Shown here: positions 13,829 through 29,895 of the stretch, piece after piece | Layout: the number at the start of each line of letters is the position of its first letter | How positions within the stretch are numbered: the first letter of the stretch is position 1 | Translations under genes and position numbers: made by a program | NCBI GenBank assembly: GCA_028583405.1 | Contig: CM053253.1 | Coordinates: 4,381,708 to 4,445,707 of the forward strand | Direction of reading: 5' to 3' | Source: Pogonophryne albipinna | Taxonomy: Eukaryota > Chordata > Actinopteri > Perciformes > Artedidraconidae | DNA: 64,000 bases | Notes under the pieces: generated by a model | Databases searched by the model: none | Told to the model about the DNA's origin: nothing | What the model saw: the letters and a program-made list of their open reading frames with translations, nothing else

Positions 13829-14874
13829 TAGTGCTGTCAAAATTATCGCGTTAACGGCGGTAATTAATTTTTTGAATTAATTGCGTTAAAATATTTAACG
13901 CATTTAACGCATGTGCAGAATGGCCCGCCCCATACATCCCACCAGTGGCAGCGCCAGGGTATGGCTGGGGTAGGATACAGCCATACCAAGAAATGGCTTA
14001 GCCCCACCATGAAAAATGATGTTAAAGTAAGCAAAATAAAGTCTGCCAACTCGCGCGGAGTAAATTGCACAGACCGCAGTTAGTAAGATTGATTTCAGTA
14101 GCCACTTGTCTGGAAATACCGAAGACCAGAAACGGTTTTGAAAACTTTTGTCACGTAGTGATCGTCTTCTCAATAGAACATCTTTGATAATGTCGGTGTT
14201 GTTGCAGGAAGTCCCGACGGAGAATACTTTTGCTGTAGTACAGGGGTGCACATAACTGGTACGCAGGTTATGTGCGTAATCTGAAACTTGTGTCACAAAG
14301 CGCATTTGCGTACCGACGTACTTGTGAAGCTTTTCCAGAAGGCGGTTAGATCACCGGCCGACAGAGTCGGTCTCCGTGTGCACAGACAGGGCTGCTGTTA
14401 ACGTCGGTCTGTACAACGGAATTGTGCCAAAACTACGCCAACCGGCTGCGGAGGGAGACTTTCTCCCCCCCCTTCACTGGAGAACTGCGCTAAAACAGCT
14501 GATCACAACGTTCATGCTCTGTGGTCACGAAGTACTCCACAAGCCGCCGCCGTCCCCCCCCTCCTCTGTCGACTTTCCTGAAGTACTCCCCCGTTGATAG
14601 AAATCAACACGTAATGAATTAAGACCCCACGGTTTGATGATTGATAGGTGTGTGGGTTGTCTTTCATTTTGACACACAGAATTTTTTTATAATAAACATA
14701 CTGTATGTTAAATGGATATATCCGCCTTCTTTCATTTATCTTTCCATTCCCACAACAATATACATAAAGAAATGGCATATTTTGGACATAGTTCGAATGG
14801 TGATTAATCATGATTAATTAATTTTTAAGCTGTGATTAATCTGATTAAAAAAATGTAATCGTTTGACAGCCCTA
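13829..14874. mobile_element. hAT-type element, 1046 bp (TAGTGCTGTCAAA ends)
   Basis: Ends TAGTGCTGTCAAA and TTTGACAGCCCTA are inverted. Identical 8-bp flanks CCAGGGAC at 13821..13828 and 14875..14882. Subterminal TTAACGC / TTAATC words match the element at 10129. Open frames inside (13904..14305, 14376..14597, 14512..14811) match nothing recognisable. Confidence 0.9.
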
Positions 14875-14882
14875 CCAGGGAC

Positions 14883-15665
14883 CCAAAGGCAGTGGGTGAC
14901 CTTAGGCCGGTGGTTATCCACAATGAACCCATAACTCAGGTCAGCTCCTATAAGTACCTTGGTGTCCATCTAGATAATACACTCAGCTGTTCAAGGTCTG
15001 TGCTCTAGACTTCAACAACGATTGTACTTTCTGCGTCGACTCCGGGCTTTCGGAGTCGACCAGAAGTTCATGTTACTGTTCTATCATGCAGTGTTGGAGA
15101 GCATCATCAGGTATGGTATTACTGCCTGGTATGGTAACTTGACAGTGCAGTCAAAGTCACAGATCGCTCGCCTGGTTCAGACTGCTATGAAAATTATGGG
15201 GGTTAAAAAACACCCATCTCTCCAAAACATATACGAGCAGTCCATTATCAGACAGGCAAACAAAATGGTGTCTGATCCCACCCACATACTCCACCCAGAA
15301 TTCCAGCTCCTACCTTCTGGTAGAAGATTCAGGGTTCCCAAGAGCAGGCTGAACCACTATAAGCACTCATTCCTACCTATGTCGATTAAGCTTCTTAACA
15401 TTCACATGAAATGAAATGTAGTCAAATGTAATGAAATGTACTTTTTAAATGTTAGCCATGAGGGGTAGTGCAATAGGTCGCCATTGTCAGTATGTGCGTC
15501 TGTGTATTGTGTTTGTTCAAACGGTGTATGACTGATGATATGTGTATGTCTCTTAATGTCCACTATGTTTGTATATGTACATGTATGCTGAACTGCAGGA
15601 CGGAGTCCAGAACAAATTTCCTTACGGGGACAATAAAGTATATCGTATCGTATCGTACCACCTGC
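14883..15665 (+). mobile_element. LINE fragment: 3' end of a reverse-transcriptase ORF and its tail
   Basis: A broken frame reads HNEPITQVSSYKYLGVHLDN near 14920-14990, then after a deletion and frame change continues at 15022..15414 (FLRRLRAFGVDQKFMLLFYH, RYGITAWYGN, IARLVQTAMKIMG), typical of the C-terminal part of fish non-LTR polymerase ORFs. The 3' end has ACAATAAAGTA and a TATCG repeat at about 15640-15657, like L2/CR1-type tails. It is a 5'-truncated dead copy, not a host gene. Confidence 0.8.
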
Positions 15666-15723
15666 CCACACCCCCGTCAAATTGTCCCACATTGAGGATG
15701 CTTCCTACGCCCATGGGCTTAAG

Positions 15724-16070
15724 AGACATAAAAAAAAATATGAGAACAAAAATAAAGTCAGGAAAACGGGTCCGTTATCTTGGTTAACTTGTGTGTATTC
15801 CGTATTAGTATTGTGTCTAGATTAGTTTAGCATTACGTTGACTGTTGTCCTCCAGTATAGCTGTGTTTTTTTAACAGTCTCTTTTGGTTAGCTTGTACCA
15901 CCTTGACAGTGAGGGTTGTTTTGTTGCTTTTGTTTAGTATCTATTTCTTTGTATTTAATTAGGCTCCTTTTTTTAGAGTCCTCCCTTTGTTGGTTCCTCA
16001 TTTAACCCTGCGCCCTTTTTGGCCTTTTAGTTTGTTCAAGGCTGCTTGCCTGCCATTTTCAAACCCCACT
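15724..16070. other. T-rich unassigned DNA
   Basis: No exon or terminal repeat seen. Composition resembles LTR-type fragments, but boundaries cannot be set. Confidence 0.3.
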
Positions 16071-16226
16071 GGGCACAGGTTCAAACCCCACTGCAGACAT
16101 GCATGTCGTTGTGTCCCTGGGCAAGACACTTCACCCCAAATTGCTCCTGTGGGGATTGTCCACAGTATTGAGTATGTAAGTCGCTTTGGATAAAAGCGTC
16201 TAACAAGTGACATGTAATGTAATGTA
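16070..16226 (+). mobile_element. tRNA-derived SINE (3' part)
   Basis: A B-box-like GGTTCAAACCC (16078..16088) is followed by the fish SINE body GGGCAAGACACTTCACCCC and AAGTCGCTTTGGATAAAAGC, with a TGTAATGTAA-type tail. The 5' A box is unclear, so it is probably truncated. Not a functional tRNA. Confidence 0.75.
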
Positions 16227-16229
16227 AAC

Positions 16230-19030
16230 TCATTATAATTATTACCAATTCCAGCTGGTGTGTGTTGCATTTCCTCATCCCTGGGGACGTAACAATGTGG
16301 CACACACCATAATGTCGCTTTACAAAGATACAAAGTGAGCCTTTCTGTTTTTTCTCTTCAAGTTGTCTCAATGGAAGGTGCATGGTTGAATAATAATAAC
16401 AAAAAGTAGAGCAGTGTTAGAAATTGAGGGGGGGGGGGGAAATGCCCCGAAAACTGCAAATGAGAAGAAACATTTCCACGTTTTTTTCTTTAGACATATT
16501 TACAAGTTTGTCTGATATTCTAATCGCACATTATGTTTTTGATATTGTGTCTGATTATGTGCCATCTTCACCTCTGGTAACCTGCAGGTCAGAGATTTCT
16601 CCAGAAGTTAAATGGAATCCAGTTGAGGCTAAAATTAGGGTTTATGTGATACCATTTTCATCACGTTTTGTAGAGTGTCTCTTAATTAAATGTAGTTTAG
16701 AAAAGTATTGTGTTTACATCAAGCTGTGTCTGTTTCGAGGTAAAACTAAACTAAGCAGTGTGCTTGAGACTAATAGTTTCCTGATTGTATTTTTCTCTTA
16801 CAGTTTTCCTCTTGCAGGTGTTTGTGCAGCAGTTGTAGTTCCACGTGTTCACCAGCAGAGGGCGCCCTGCTGCAGCTGAAGCGATGACGCAGCTTACTCT
16901 CAGATTCCTCAGGTCAGACGTAGAACAACAACAGGAGTTAAATGTGTCACTGCAGCGTGAAAATAGATTATAAACTACTACACCTATGTATTGTTTTTCA
17001 CTGGTTGCGTTCACCACAATGACAGATCTGAGGTCAGTCGGTGCAGCTGCGTTAAATGTCACTGATGCTGCCGAATTCTCTCTGCACAGCTGACGAGTGT
17101 AGCTGCAAATAAAGTCCCATCGTCCTCCTCATAACATCACCATGGTGACGAGGCTGAGAGCTGCTGCCGTTGAGACACTTGTTGCTATGGCAACTGTCAC
17201 GGAGCAGGCCTGAAGAGCCAACATGGCCGCCAGTGACTAAACTCAGAGATGCTGTCAGTCAATGTTTCCTGCCGAGTTTGTGATTAAAAAACAACAACCA
17301 GGACAATAACTGAACATGTGGCCCAGGTTTTTTAAACATAGTTGTTAAATCAGCTGTGAAATGGAAGGAATTGACATTGAATTCCTTTGCAGCTGTTGAC
17401 AGAAAAGACAATGTACTTATTGTTTCTTTACTTAGGCCTACAGTACAGGGAAGTGCGCTCTTTAAGAGAGATATAACAGCTCAATGAGGATAATCATATT
17501 CAGCCTCACCGTACCCCAAAACTCATCTGATTATGGAAGGTAATCCATAAGTATAGGCAGTATGTAACAAGACGTTTGACTAGACATAGGAAAATTACCG
17601 CCTGTTTCATAGACTTTAAAGTCTTAAAAAGAAAAGCAAGACAAATCTTCTGTCCTCTGTATGAACCACTCTTGCTGTAAGCTGCAGAAACCACACAGTT
17701 TGTTGTTTTCAGCTGTTCACTGTAAGTCATGTGTTTCAAATACATCATCATTTATTCACTAAGGCTTTTTCTAGAAAATGTACATCGTTGCCACTCAGGC
17801 TCTTTTATGCAAACAGATGGATGCAAACCCTTGTAGCGTAACAGCAAAGTCAGCATACACAACACTGACGGCTTTTTATCATTTACACCTGGGCTTTTCC
17901 TTTCGTGACATTTAAAAACACACAATTTGAAGGCCATTTCTGGTTATAAAACTAACTACATATCTGTCTTCACTCACCCTTTTTTAGCTGTGGGTCATGT
18001 GCTTTAAAGAACCCTGAACTGTGCGGCAGCATGTGTCTGTTTTCACATCACGCTTTGATTCCCAAAATCTGCATTAGGCAGGATTTTCAGACCCAGCTGT
18101 CCTCTCACTCTGAATTTATGAACTCAGCAGAGCGTCTCGTCCCCACAAACTCGCTCCACATTCAGGGCCGAGATAAACAGCCCTGAATAATCATAAAATC
18201 CCAAACAATCTGTGTATTTAACAGCTTAGTAGTGAACTGTTTATTTATATCCTGTTCGTTTATTTCATGCCAGAGGGATATTACTTGTAATCTTGGTGTT
18301 TTGTCACAAAAAAACAAAATTAAAGAAATCTCAGATGATTCATATAATAATAGTGTCGTGCAATTTTGGGTGGAAATAACTAATTTATTACAAAATATGT
18401 TGAATTTGTACCCTTGTAGTAAATGCATTGCAGTAATTTGTTTGCATAGTCAATTATTTCACTCATGTCCTAGTGAAATAACCTCAATTGAAAACACATT
18501 GTCCAATTATAATTAATTAATATTCACTTTGTTCAAAATGTTGTTTTCAATGTTTACTATCATTCATTCACGAAGGTTTTTTCAGGACTTTTCCCAGAAG
18601 ATTATTATTCAAAAATAATGTAATAGAATTGTATTAGTGTTAAATAAAATCATATTGAAATCTTCCTATGTTAATTTAGATGTATGTATTAGATATATGT
18701 TGTTGTCTTTGAAACATCATGGTTATAACTTGAGCAGAAACACTAAACAAAAGGCTTATTGCAGGAGGATTTGTCCCAAACATTAGGTAGCTCAGGTGCA
18801 ACACAAAATCCACAGTGTACCTTTTTAGATTTAATTTATCAAACAAAAATAAACTCAACAAGGATATTTTTCAATTTTCACAGTTTACTGACATTGTCTT
18901 AAATTATTTTTGGGTGAGATCCATCAGAAATCTCATGGACATCATGATTCAAATTTCATTACATTTGTGAGGTCACAGGGTGCATGGAAACACAAACAAA
19001 AAATACAAAAACCCCTCGTTGTCGCCTTCC
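16230..19030. other. Intergenic DNA without recognised features
   Basis: Scanned on both strands. There is a moderately CpG-containing stretch at about 16850..17250 with ACCATGGTG and AACATGGCCGCC words, but no exon could be supported. Open frames of 60-150 codons here show no domain or splice support. Confidence 0.4.
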
Positions 19031-19034
19031 TGTC

Positions 19035-19131
19035 TCATCTTGAACTCATTACCTCCCTCTCTGACATCATCTTGAACTCATTACCTCCCTCTCTGACATC
19101 ATCTTGAACTCATTACCTCCCTCTCTGACAT
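19035..19131 (+). repeat. 32-bp tandem repeat, three copies
   Basis: A 32-bp unit containing TTGAACTCATTACCTCCCTC is repeated three times almost without change. Confidence 0.9.
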
Positions 19132-22968
<3,837 letters not shown>

Positions 22969-25900
22969 TCAGACAGTTGTAACTGATAACAGAGGGCTGG
23001 GACAAAGCTGACTGTCGCTCTCCACTCGTGTCCCATGAGTCAGCAGTTCTTCAACAGTTGTCCAATCATCAAGCAGTTTGCGGTTCCTCAGTCGGTTTTG
23101 CTTCATGTGGCTCAGCTCCAGCACAGTTTGAGACGACAGCGACCCCTGAAGACCCCCGCCATGCTCCTCCCCTCCCCTCCTCTCTCTGTGTTGCCGTGAT
23201 AACGCAACATGGCGTCTTCTTTCGGTGCGGCTCCAGTATCTCCCAGCCCATCGTCCATCCTCCCCGTCATCATCCCTTTCTCTCTCCCCCTCTCCTCGCA
23301 CGTCCTCATCTGTTGTGACCTCACTGCGTTCCCTGGCCAATCGGTAAGCTCGTGCTCTCAGGAGCTGGTTCCTGACTGACTTCTGATTGGACAGTCTGGA
23401 GCGTGGAGAGGGGGGAGAGCGAGGGTGATGTTGTGGGGCTCCCAGGGTGCTGTAGTAAGGAACAGAGGGAGCTGTAGGCATGCCGGGGCGACTCCCTAAG
23501 GTTTGAAACCCGCGCCAGTCTGACGCTCCACTGGAGCCGGACCCAGGACTCTTAGAGAGGGAGTCCTCCTCTCTGCTCCGGCTCATGCACTTGCTGTTTC
23601 TCAGTATGTTCTGCTGATTGATCATACTGGTTCTGTCGATGCTGAGGTGGTGACTGGTGGGGCGAGAGTTACTGGGATAACTGGCCCTGCTCCTCGGGCC
23701 CAGCGTGTTGCTGGCTGCTCGCGGTTGGCTGCTCTGGAGAATGTTTGGATCGGCCATGTTGGGATGACTGGCCCTGCGGGGGCGCTGGCCTTCGCTCAAA
23801 TCTGTTATTGTTCGACTCCGCACTGGAACCTCTATCCTTCCGCCACCATGCTGTTGCTGTTCCAACCACAGCGCCCTACGCTGGCAGGGCTCAGTATGAC
23901 AACCTGCAGACAAAATAAGTAATCAGGTCTGAAGTCTTACAATACATGTCCAAATACATACTTCTCCATTTAGTCATTATAGCAAGAGCCTGTTTCCAGG
24001 GAAAACTCTGCACTCAATACCTTGAAAAAACATGTTGGACCACCTTTGGCCCTAACACCTAACAGTTACCTCAAAGTGGTCCCAAAAGGCTACCTGTAGC
24101 TTGTTGGTGTTAAACAAGACAACAAAGACATTGATGCCTCACAAAACTGCCAATGTTTATGGGATTTATTGGAATGGTATCTAAATAAATCAAGGACTGC
24201 ATTCATCCCAAATGTACATTTTTATGTTACAGGATCAAAGGCTGAATAACAGGAACATATCTCAAACTACTCCTGGATTGATGTTGCACCATCAATCAAG
24301 TTCATTCATCCCCTTGAAGGAAAATGGTGACCATGAATGATTCAGAATTATCTTGTAAGATGTTATGGTCTGTCTTTATTCAAATCTACAAATGTTTTGC
24401 ATACCATACATAATAGTTAAATATATTATATATATTTTGGTTGTGAGGAGCACTCCTACTTCTCTGTTTTAAACAACCTTTCGTTGGCAGTTTCTGTGCT
24501 TCTTAATCGGGTATATGCAGGGAAAAATAAGAAGATACCAAGTCATTATCATAAACTTACATGCATGTTCCCTTACTCTAAGTATGGACCGAACAGATTT
24601 GAACGATTCCTAAAACTTTGACATTATAATCTGGTTGATAGTCCTTCTGATGTTGTGGTTTTACGAATCTGTAAAATATGGCATTAGGTGAATATAAAAT
24701 TCAATTAAAAAAATTATAATTGGAGGGCTTTACTTACCAATGGAAGGGGAAGGTGGTGAACGGTGGCGAGGTAAGGTGGGACTTCTCTCAGCTCTGTGGG
24801 AAGTGAACTGTGGTGGTCGTGCTGTTACCCACAGTGCAACGGGACGCCTGTGGTGCTCCAGAGTGAGTCATTTGAGTGGTCTCTGGGAATGGACTCCAAA
24901 TCCCAGCGTCCTCTCTGCTCTCGAGGGGAGTGGCCGGAGCGAAGATGGTGAGTTTGTCGATGGGCGTGGCTTCCGTGTATCTTATGCAGTCGCCTGTGCT
25001 CCCCGGTGCTGACGCTGTGGAAACCCGAGTCGCTGGGTTCAGACGAGATGAGGGACTCGGAGGAAGAGGAGGAGCCTTGGGAGGAGGCGGTGTGACCCGG
25101 CAGAGAAGACATGGCGTCTGTCTCTGCCTCGGAGAACGCCGCCCGGTGGTGGGGACTGTCAGGACCACATCCAAGCCCACTGTCAAGCTCACTGAGGGGG
25201 AGGTATCCCAGATGACGATCAGACCGCCAGGGAGGCTGGTAGTCCTGCTGAAGAGCAAGTAAGAGAACATTTCAAATCAAAGTCAAAGTCAGTCAAAGTC
25301 AACTTTATTGTCAATCTTTCAGTTTGTGTGTATAGACAGAGAGATCGAAATACCGTTTCCCACAATACCGAATACAAATATGTATAAAATATAGTATATC
25401 CTATATACACACAATCAACAGACGCATTTATACATTATGCACACATTAAGATAAAAACACAACAATCAGTATATACCAAATAAGAGTCACAAATGAATTT
25501 ATTCAAAGAGATTTGTTAAACAAGTGCAAAGGACAACCAAATCAGAAGTAAAATGGCTTTGATGCCATCACTGAAAATACCTGTCTGGAGAAATGATTGG
25601 GCTCCATCTCTTCTGTGTTGTAGCAGCCAATCAGACAGCTCTCTGAGTTAGGCTGGTAGGGCAACATTTCTGGAGTCTGGGATAGAAAAAAGAGATCAGA
25701 GATGAGAAATTATTCTCAAATCGTTACTTGTGAAATATATAATAGCAATCCCTAGAATGAATTCAGAAGACAATACAATAAAACAAATCACCTGGTAGTC
25801 CAGTCTGTCCAGGTGATCTAAGCTGTAGGAGACGCTGGGCAAGTAGCTGTTCCCCTGATGCTGATCATTGGATGATCTAGGCAGGTATCCATTGGGTGGA

Positions 25901-28631
25901 TAGACATCAGACATCATCATGTGACTGTTGGCCGAGTACAGGTCAGGTGACACGGCCATGTGACCATAATATGGCCTGTGTGGAAGAAGCAAGTAGGTCA
26001 TGTTTTACAAGAAGGTGATGTCAAGGGAAATGTATAAGAGGGTAAGAGCTCAGATCATGTGGGTTTCTTTATTATTCAGATTTGCATGGATGTAAATGGT
26101 TCTTGTTTCCATGATTTGTAAATTCCGCTATGAATATTTAGTCTTCATTCTCATGTATAATCAAAGCATGAGTTGCACTGACAGCTGCCTCAGCAGAACA
26201 ACCTATCCCTCATGAATATTTATAAAAGCGCCAAGAGACTCAATGCAATATCATGCTGACCCTGCAAACTGTAGCCTGAAGTGAAAAGTGTTTTCACTAT
26301 GTTTGAATCATCAATAGATGTAGAAGTAGAGGTCTTCATTTGATGTATTTTCCTTAAGGCTAAGGCCACTTTTTACTGCATTACAAACTTTTACGTCAGT
26401 CCAATAGTTTTTGGCCCATTCTGAAAATCGTACCCTTGTCCCACACATCCAGACTTTTAACTTAGTTCCAAATTCCCCTCCCATTTCCAAAATGATTACC
26501 TGGTCCAAAGCTCTACACAACTGTTAACCCTAACCCCCAATCCTTTACCCTAATCCCGAACATTAACCTTATTCCCAAATATGTAACTAAGAAAAAAGTC
26601 CAAACGCTTATTTAGATTACTGTCTTCTTGCCTTTACTTAGGACAACCCGAGATTCATAATTTAGTCCCTTTCTCAAACTAAAGCTTAAAGATCGCCTAT
26701 TGTGCAAAATCCACTTTTTCATGTCTCTTCTACATCAACATGTGTCCCCTCTTCTTCATGTCTCTTCTACATCAACATGTGTCCCCTCTTCTTCATGTCT
26801 CTTCTACATCAACATGTGTCCCCTCTTCTTCATGCTCTCCTACATCAACATGTGTCCCTCTTCTTCAGTTCTCTTTCTACATTCAACATGTGTCCCCTCT
26901 TCTTCAGTCTTCCTCTACATCAACATGTGTCCCCTCTTCTTCATGTCTCTTCTACATCAACATGTGTCCCCTCTTCTTCATGTCTCTTCTACATCAACAT
27001 GTGTCCCCTCTTCTTCATGTCTCTTCTACATCAACATGTGTCCCCTCTTCTTCATGTCTCTTCTACATCAACATGTGTCCCCTCTTCTTCATGTCTCCTC
27101 TACATCAACATGTGTCCCCTCTTCTTCATGTCTCTTCTACATCAACATGTGTCCCCTCTTCTTCATGTCTCCTTCTACATCAACATGTGTCCCCCTCTTC
27201 TTCATGTCTCTTCTACATCAACATGTGTCCCCTCTTCTTCATGTCTCTTCTACATCAACATGTGTCCCCTCTTCTTCATGTCTCTTCTACATCAACATGT
27301 GTCCCCTCTTCTTCATGTCTCTTCTACATCAACATGTGTGCCCTCTTCTTCATGTCTCTTCTACATCAACATGTGTCCCCTCTTCTACATCAACATGTGT
27401 CCCCTCTTCTTCATGTCTCTTCTACATCAACATGTGTCCCCTCTTCTTCATGTCTCTTCTACATCAACATGTGTCCCCCTCTTCTTCATGTCTCTTCTAC
27501 ATCAACATGTGTCCCCTCTTCTTCATGTCTCCTCTACATCAACATGTGTCCCCTCTTCTTCATGTCTCTTCTACATCAACATGTGTCCCCTCTTCTTCAT
27601 GTCTCTTCTACATCAACATGTGTCCCCCTCTTCTTCATGTCTCTTCTACATCAACATGTGTCCCCTCTTCTTCATGTCTCCTCTACATCAACATGTGTCC
27701 CCTCTTCTTCATGTCTCTTCTACATCAACATGTGTCCCCTCTTCTTCATGTCTCTTCTACATCAACATGTGTCCCCTCTTCTTCATGTCTCTTCTACATC
27801 AACATGTGTCCCCTCTTCTTCATGTCTCCTCTACATCAACATGTGTCCCCTCTTCTTCATGTCTCTTCTACATCAACATGTGTCCCCTCTTCTTCATGTC
27901 TCCTCTACATCAACATGTGTCCCCTCTTCTTCATGTCTCTTCTACATCAACATGTGTCCCCTCTTCTTCATGTCTCTTCTACATCAACATGTGTCCCCTC
28001 TGTGGAAAGAGACTCTGAAAGTTTCAGGAACAAAGATTCTCTCTCTTTTTGATCCATTTATATAAAAACCTGTCTGAAAAATGAGCTGATCAGATTTTGG
28101 CCACTTTATGATGTCATAACGATTTTTTGGCTTGTGTATCCATTAGCCAATCAGCAACCAAGGTAACACCACCCCCCCCCCCCCCCCCCCCAGACAGAGA
28201 ATCAGCACTTTTGAAACAGGGCTGAAACAGAGAGGATTATGGGTAATGCTGCAATGATCTGTTTGGTGTTTGGAGCCAAACACTTCAGAGACATGTTTGT
28301 ATATATCTGAGAGCTATAATATATTGATGAAAAACAGAATAATAGAGGACCTTTAAACTCTTTACCCCAGTCCCTAAGCTCCCAACAGTACCCACCCTGC
28401 AGTGTATCCGTCTCCCTGGCCCCCCTCTCCCTCCATCAGCCCCATGGCTCTCAGGGCCTCCCAGTGTCTCTCTGTTGGGACGCTGAACTCAGGCCCGCAT
28501 CGAGACCGCCGCCTCCTGTGACCATGCTCCCTTCTCGCCTCCACCTGCATTGTGATTGGCTGGCCATACTCATCCACGAAGTGCAACTCCTCCCGGTGTT
28601 GGTGCTGCTGAGCCGGTTTGTGAGTCTTGTC
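22969..28631 (-). CDS. PDZRN3/PDZRN4/PDZD4-like scaffold gene (LNX3-homology C-terminus), five 3' exons
   Basis: Exons in transcript order: 28396..28631, 25792..25975, 25581..25676, 24738..25244 (or ..25247) and terminal 22969..23903, all with GT-AG borders; phases fit except across 24738..25244. The terminal exon has RNQLLRARAYRLARERSEVT, GRYWSRTERRRH, then NRKLLDDWTTVEELLTHGT and the final residues PLLSVTTV, a class I PDZ-binding end. From memory of the family, PDZRN3/PDZRN4/PDZD4 share this layout, including an LSVTTV end. Upstream exons are Ser/His/Pro-rich and acidic-Tyr rich (DEYGQPITMQ, GYLPLSELDSGLG, SDSGFHSVS); I do not recognise them and no RING or PDZ domain is in the window. The gene may be a divergent family member or a shorter protein starting at 45908..45934. 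Expected role: adaptor at membrane or cytoskeleton. The exon 24738..25244 reads into TAA at 24825..24827; its last ~55 nt (IG|CHTEPC junction) are in another frame. Confidence 0.72.
23904..24737. other. Intron of the PDZRN-like gene
   Basis: Between donor GTAAGT (minus strand, ending 24737) and acceptor TTTTGTCTGCAG at 23904. AT-rich, no repeat recognised. Confidence 0.7.
24794..24828 (-). other. Frame break or 35-nt ultra-short intron candidate in a PDZRN-like exon
   Basis: On the minus strand GTAACA (donor-like, from 24828) and TTCACTTCCCACAG (acceptor-like, to 24794) bound 35 nt whose removal restores the frame between the SLWSTTGVPLHC part and the AERSPTLPRHRSPPSPSIG part. A single-base assembly indel would do the same. 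35 nt is below normal vertebrate intron size, so the indel reading is preferred. Confidence 0.5.
25285..25400 (-). mobile_element. LINE 3'-end fragment in an intron
   Basis: AACTTTATTGTCAATCTTTC and GACAGAGAGATCGAAATACC (antisense) recur in sense orientation at 34930..34980 (ATTTCGATCTCTCTGTCTG), showing a dispersed retroelement tail. Confidence 0.6.
26690..28352. mobile_element. TTAA-target element with internal 37-bp minisatellite
   Basis: Ends AGATCGCCTATTGTGC and AATAGAGGACCT are imperfect inverted repeats, with TTAA on both sides (26686..26689, 28353..28356). After the minisatellite, the body (GAGACTCTGAAAGTTTCAGG, CCACTTTATGATGTCATAAC, GTTTGGAGCCAAACACTTC) is shared with 39949..42437. 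Lies in an intron of the PDZRN-like gene, its right end 43 bp from the splice donor at 28395. Contains a C-homopolymer at about 28171..28190. Confidence 0.85.
26720..28003 (+). repeat. 37-bp minisatellite, about 34 units
   Basis: The unit (CATGTCTCTTCTACATCAAC followed by ATGTGTCCCCTCTTCTT) is repeated with several 1-bp indels and one shortened unit near 27380. Because 37 is not a multiple of three and the unit lacks stops, all three plus frames stay open for over 430 codons with a 37-residue period. These are artefacts. Confidence 0.97.
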
Positions 28632-28697
28632 CTGACGAGAGGGAACAACACATATCAGGATTTGGACTATACTTGCAAGGAATGCTTTACTGTAAAA

Positions 28698-29217
28698 CAG
28701 GGGTGTCCAAACTTTTCTGGGCCGCTCACTCGAGGTATATTGCCTCATAAATTCAGTTATAAATTGGAAAAGTAAATCCAATGTAGGTAAATTATTCTTC
28801 ATACTTGAAAATGCTTTAAGAAAAAAACAGCTCACAGCTCTCCAGAGGGTTTCATTTAGTTTGTTAGCGGCTCCTTCCTTAAAACAGAAGCTTCAGATTG
28901 CTGACAATAAGAGGAAATATGAAGGCTATATTTCAAGTTTGTCATGTAGATTTGTTATTGGGCTTTTTTCTTATCAACTTAGATTTGTTAGAACATGTTT
29001 TCAACTTTAATTGTCTTTGAATTTATTTGAAAATTGGGCTTATTAACACATGAATACTGTGTAATATACCGGTATTTGAACATTTGAACATACATATTTA
29101 AGAAGTACAATATAAAACAAGCGGCAGTTTATTATACTTACGTCATTATACTTTTTTAATTTGCTGAGTGAGGGCCGATTCAAAATGGTCAGGGTTAGGG
29201 GGTTTGGACGCCCCCTG
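28698..29217. mobile_element. hAT-type element, 520 bp
   Basis: Ends CAGGGGTGTCCAAAC and GTTTGGACGCCCCCTG are inverted. Flanks CTGTAAAA (28690..28697) and CCGTAAAA (29218..29225) match at 7 of 8. It lies 66 bp upstream (transcript sense) of the PDZRN-like exon acceptor at 28632. Confidence 0.85.
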
Positions 29218-29439
29218 CCGTAAAACATTTAAAGACTAAACATTAAAGATACACATGCCGCACAGAAGCCGTTATATAATTCCACATTCCTGCAATTTGT
29301 ATGTCTTCTCAAACATTCAGCTTTTAAGAAAGGGTCACGAGGAGGTTGCTTTTAAGATCTGAGGCCCTATAAGACATACATAATGCTTCGACTGTGAGAC
29401 ATTCCAGTATTATCCGTTGTATTGATGAAAGATAATGTG

Positions 29440-29895
29440 GTGTCTAGACATTTATGTTAAGTTAATTCATTTAGTTCAGTCCTTTTTGTCTTTTGCTTTG
29501 TTTGTGAATTCCTGTTTTATTTTGTAGTAACCTTTCCCTCTCGTTTCAGAGCCATTCCTGCCCTCGTGTGTTTCCCCCTCCTGTGTGATTGTCAGCCCCT
29601 CCCTTAATTGTTGCCACCTGTGTCCCCTTACCTAGTGTGTATATATAGTCTGCGTCTCCCTTTGTCCTGGGCCAGTTCGTCTTGTCCCTTGACCTTGTTA
29701 AGTATATTTTTGATAGACTCCTTTTGTTTCATTTTTGATAGTCCATGTAGATGTTTTGTTTAGAGTTTTTGGATCTTATAATTTCTCAGTTTTGATCCTC
29801 CTAGTGAGCGTTTTGTGTTAAATACCTTGTTAATCCTGACCTGTTTCTGGTGTTGTGCGTTTGGGTCCTGAGCCTTGTGACATTCATAACAGATA
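29440..29895. mobile_element. Possible solo-LTR-like repeat
   Basis: T-rich, with TATATATAGTCTGCGTCTCC (promoter-like) and a right part GCGTTTGGGTCCTGAGCC ... TTGTGACA, reminiscent of fish LTR ends. No target duplication was found, so the boundary and class are uncertain. Confidence 0.35.

Noticed and set aside
15022..15414. A 130-codon frame as a host gene
   Set aside because: It is the C-terminal end of a LINE polymerase followed by a LINE tail.
23028..23922. Plus-strand frames opposite the scaffold terminal exon
   Set aside because: Shadows of the minus-strand coding exon 22969..23903.
26700..28065. Three overlapping long open frames (about 440 codons each)
   Set aside because: They are the three plus-strand readings of a stop-free 37-bp tandem unit inside a transposon; the same 37-residue pattern appears in every frame.
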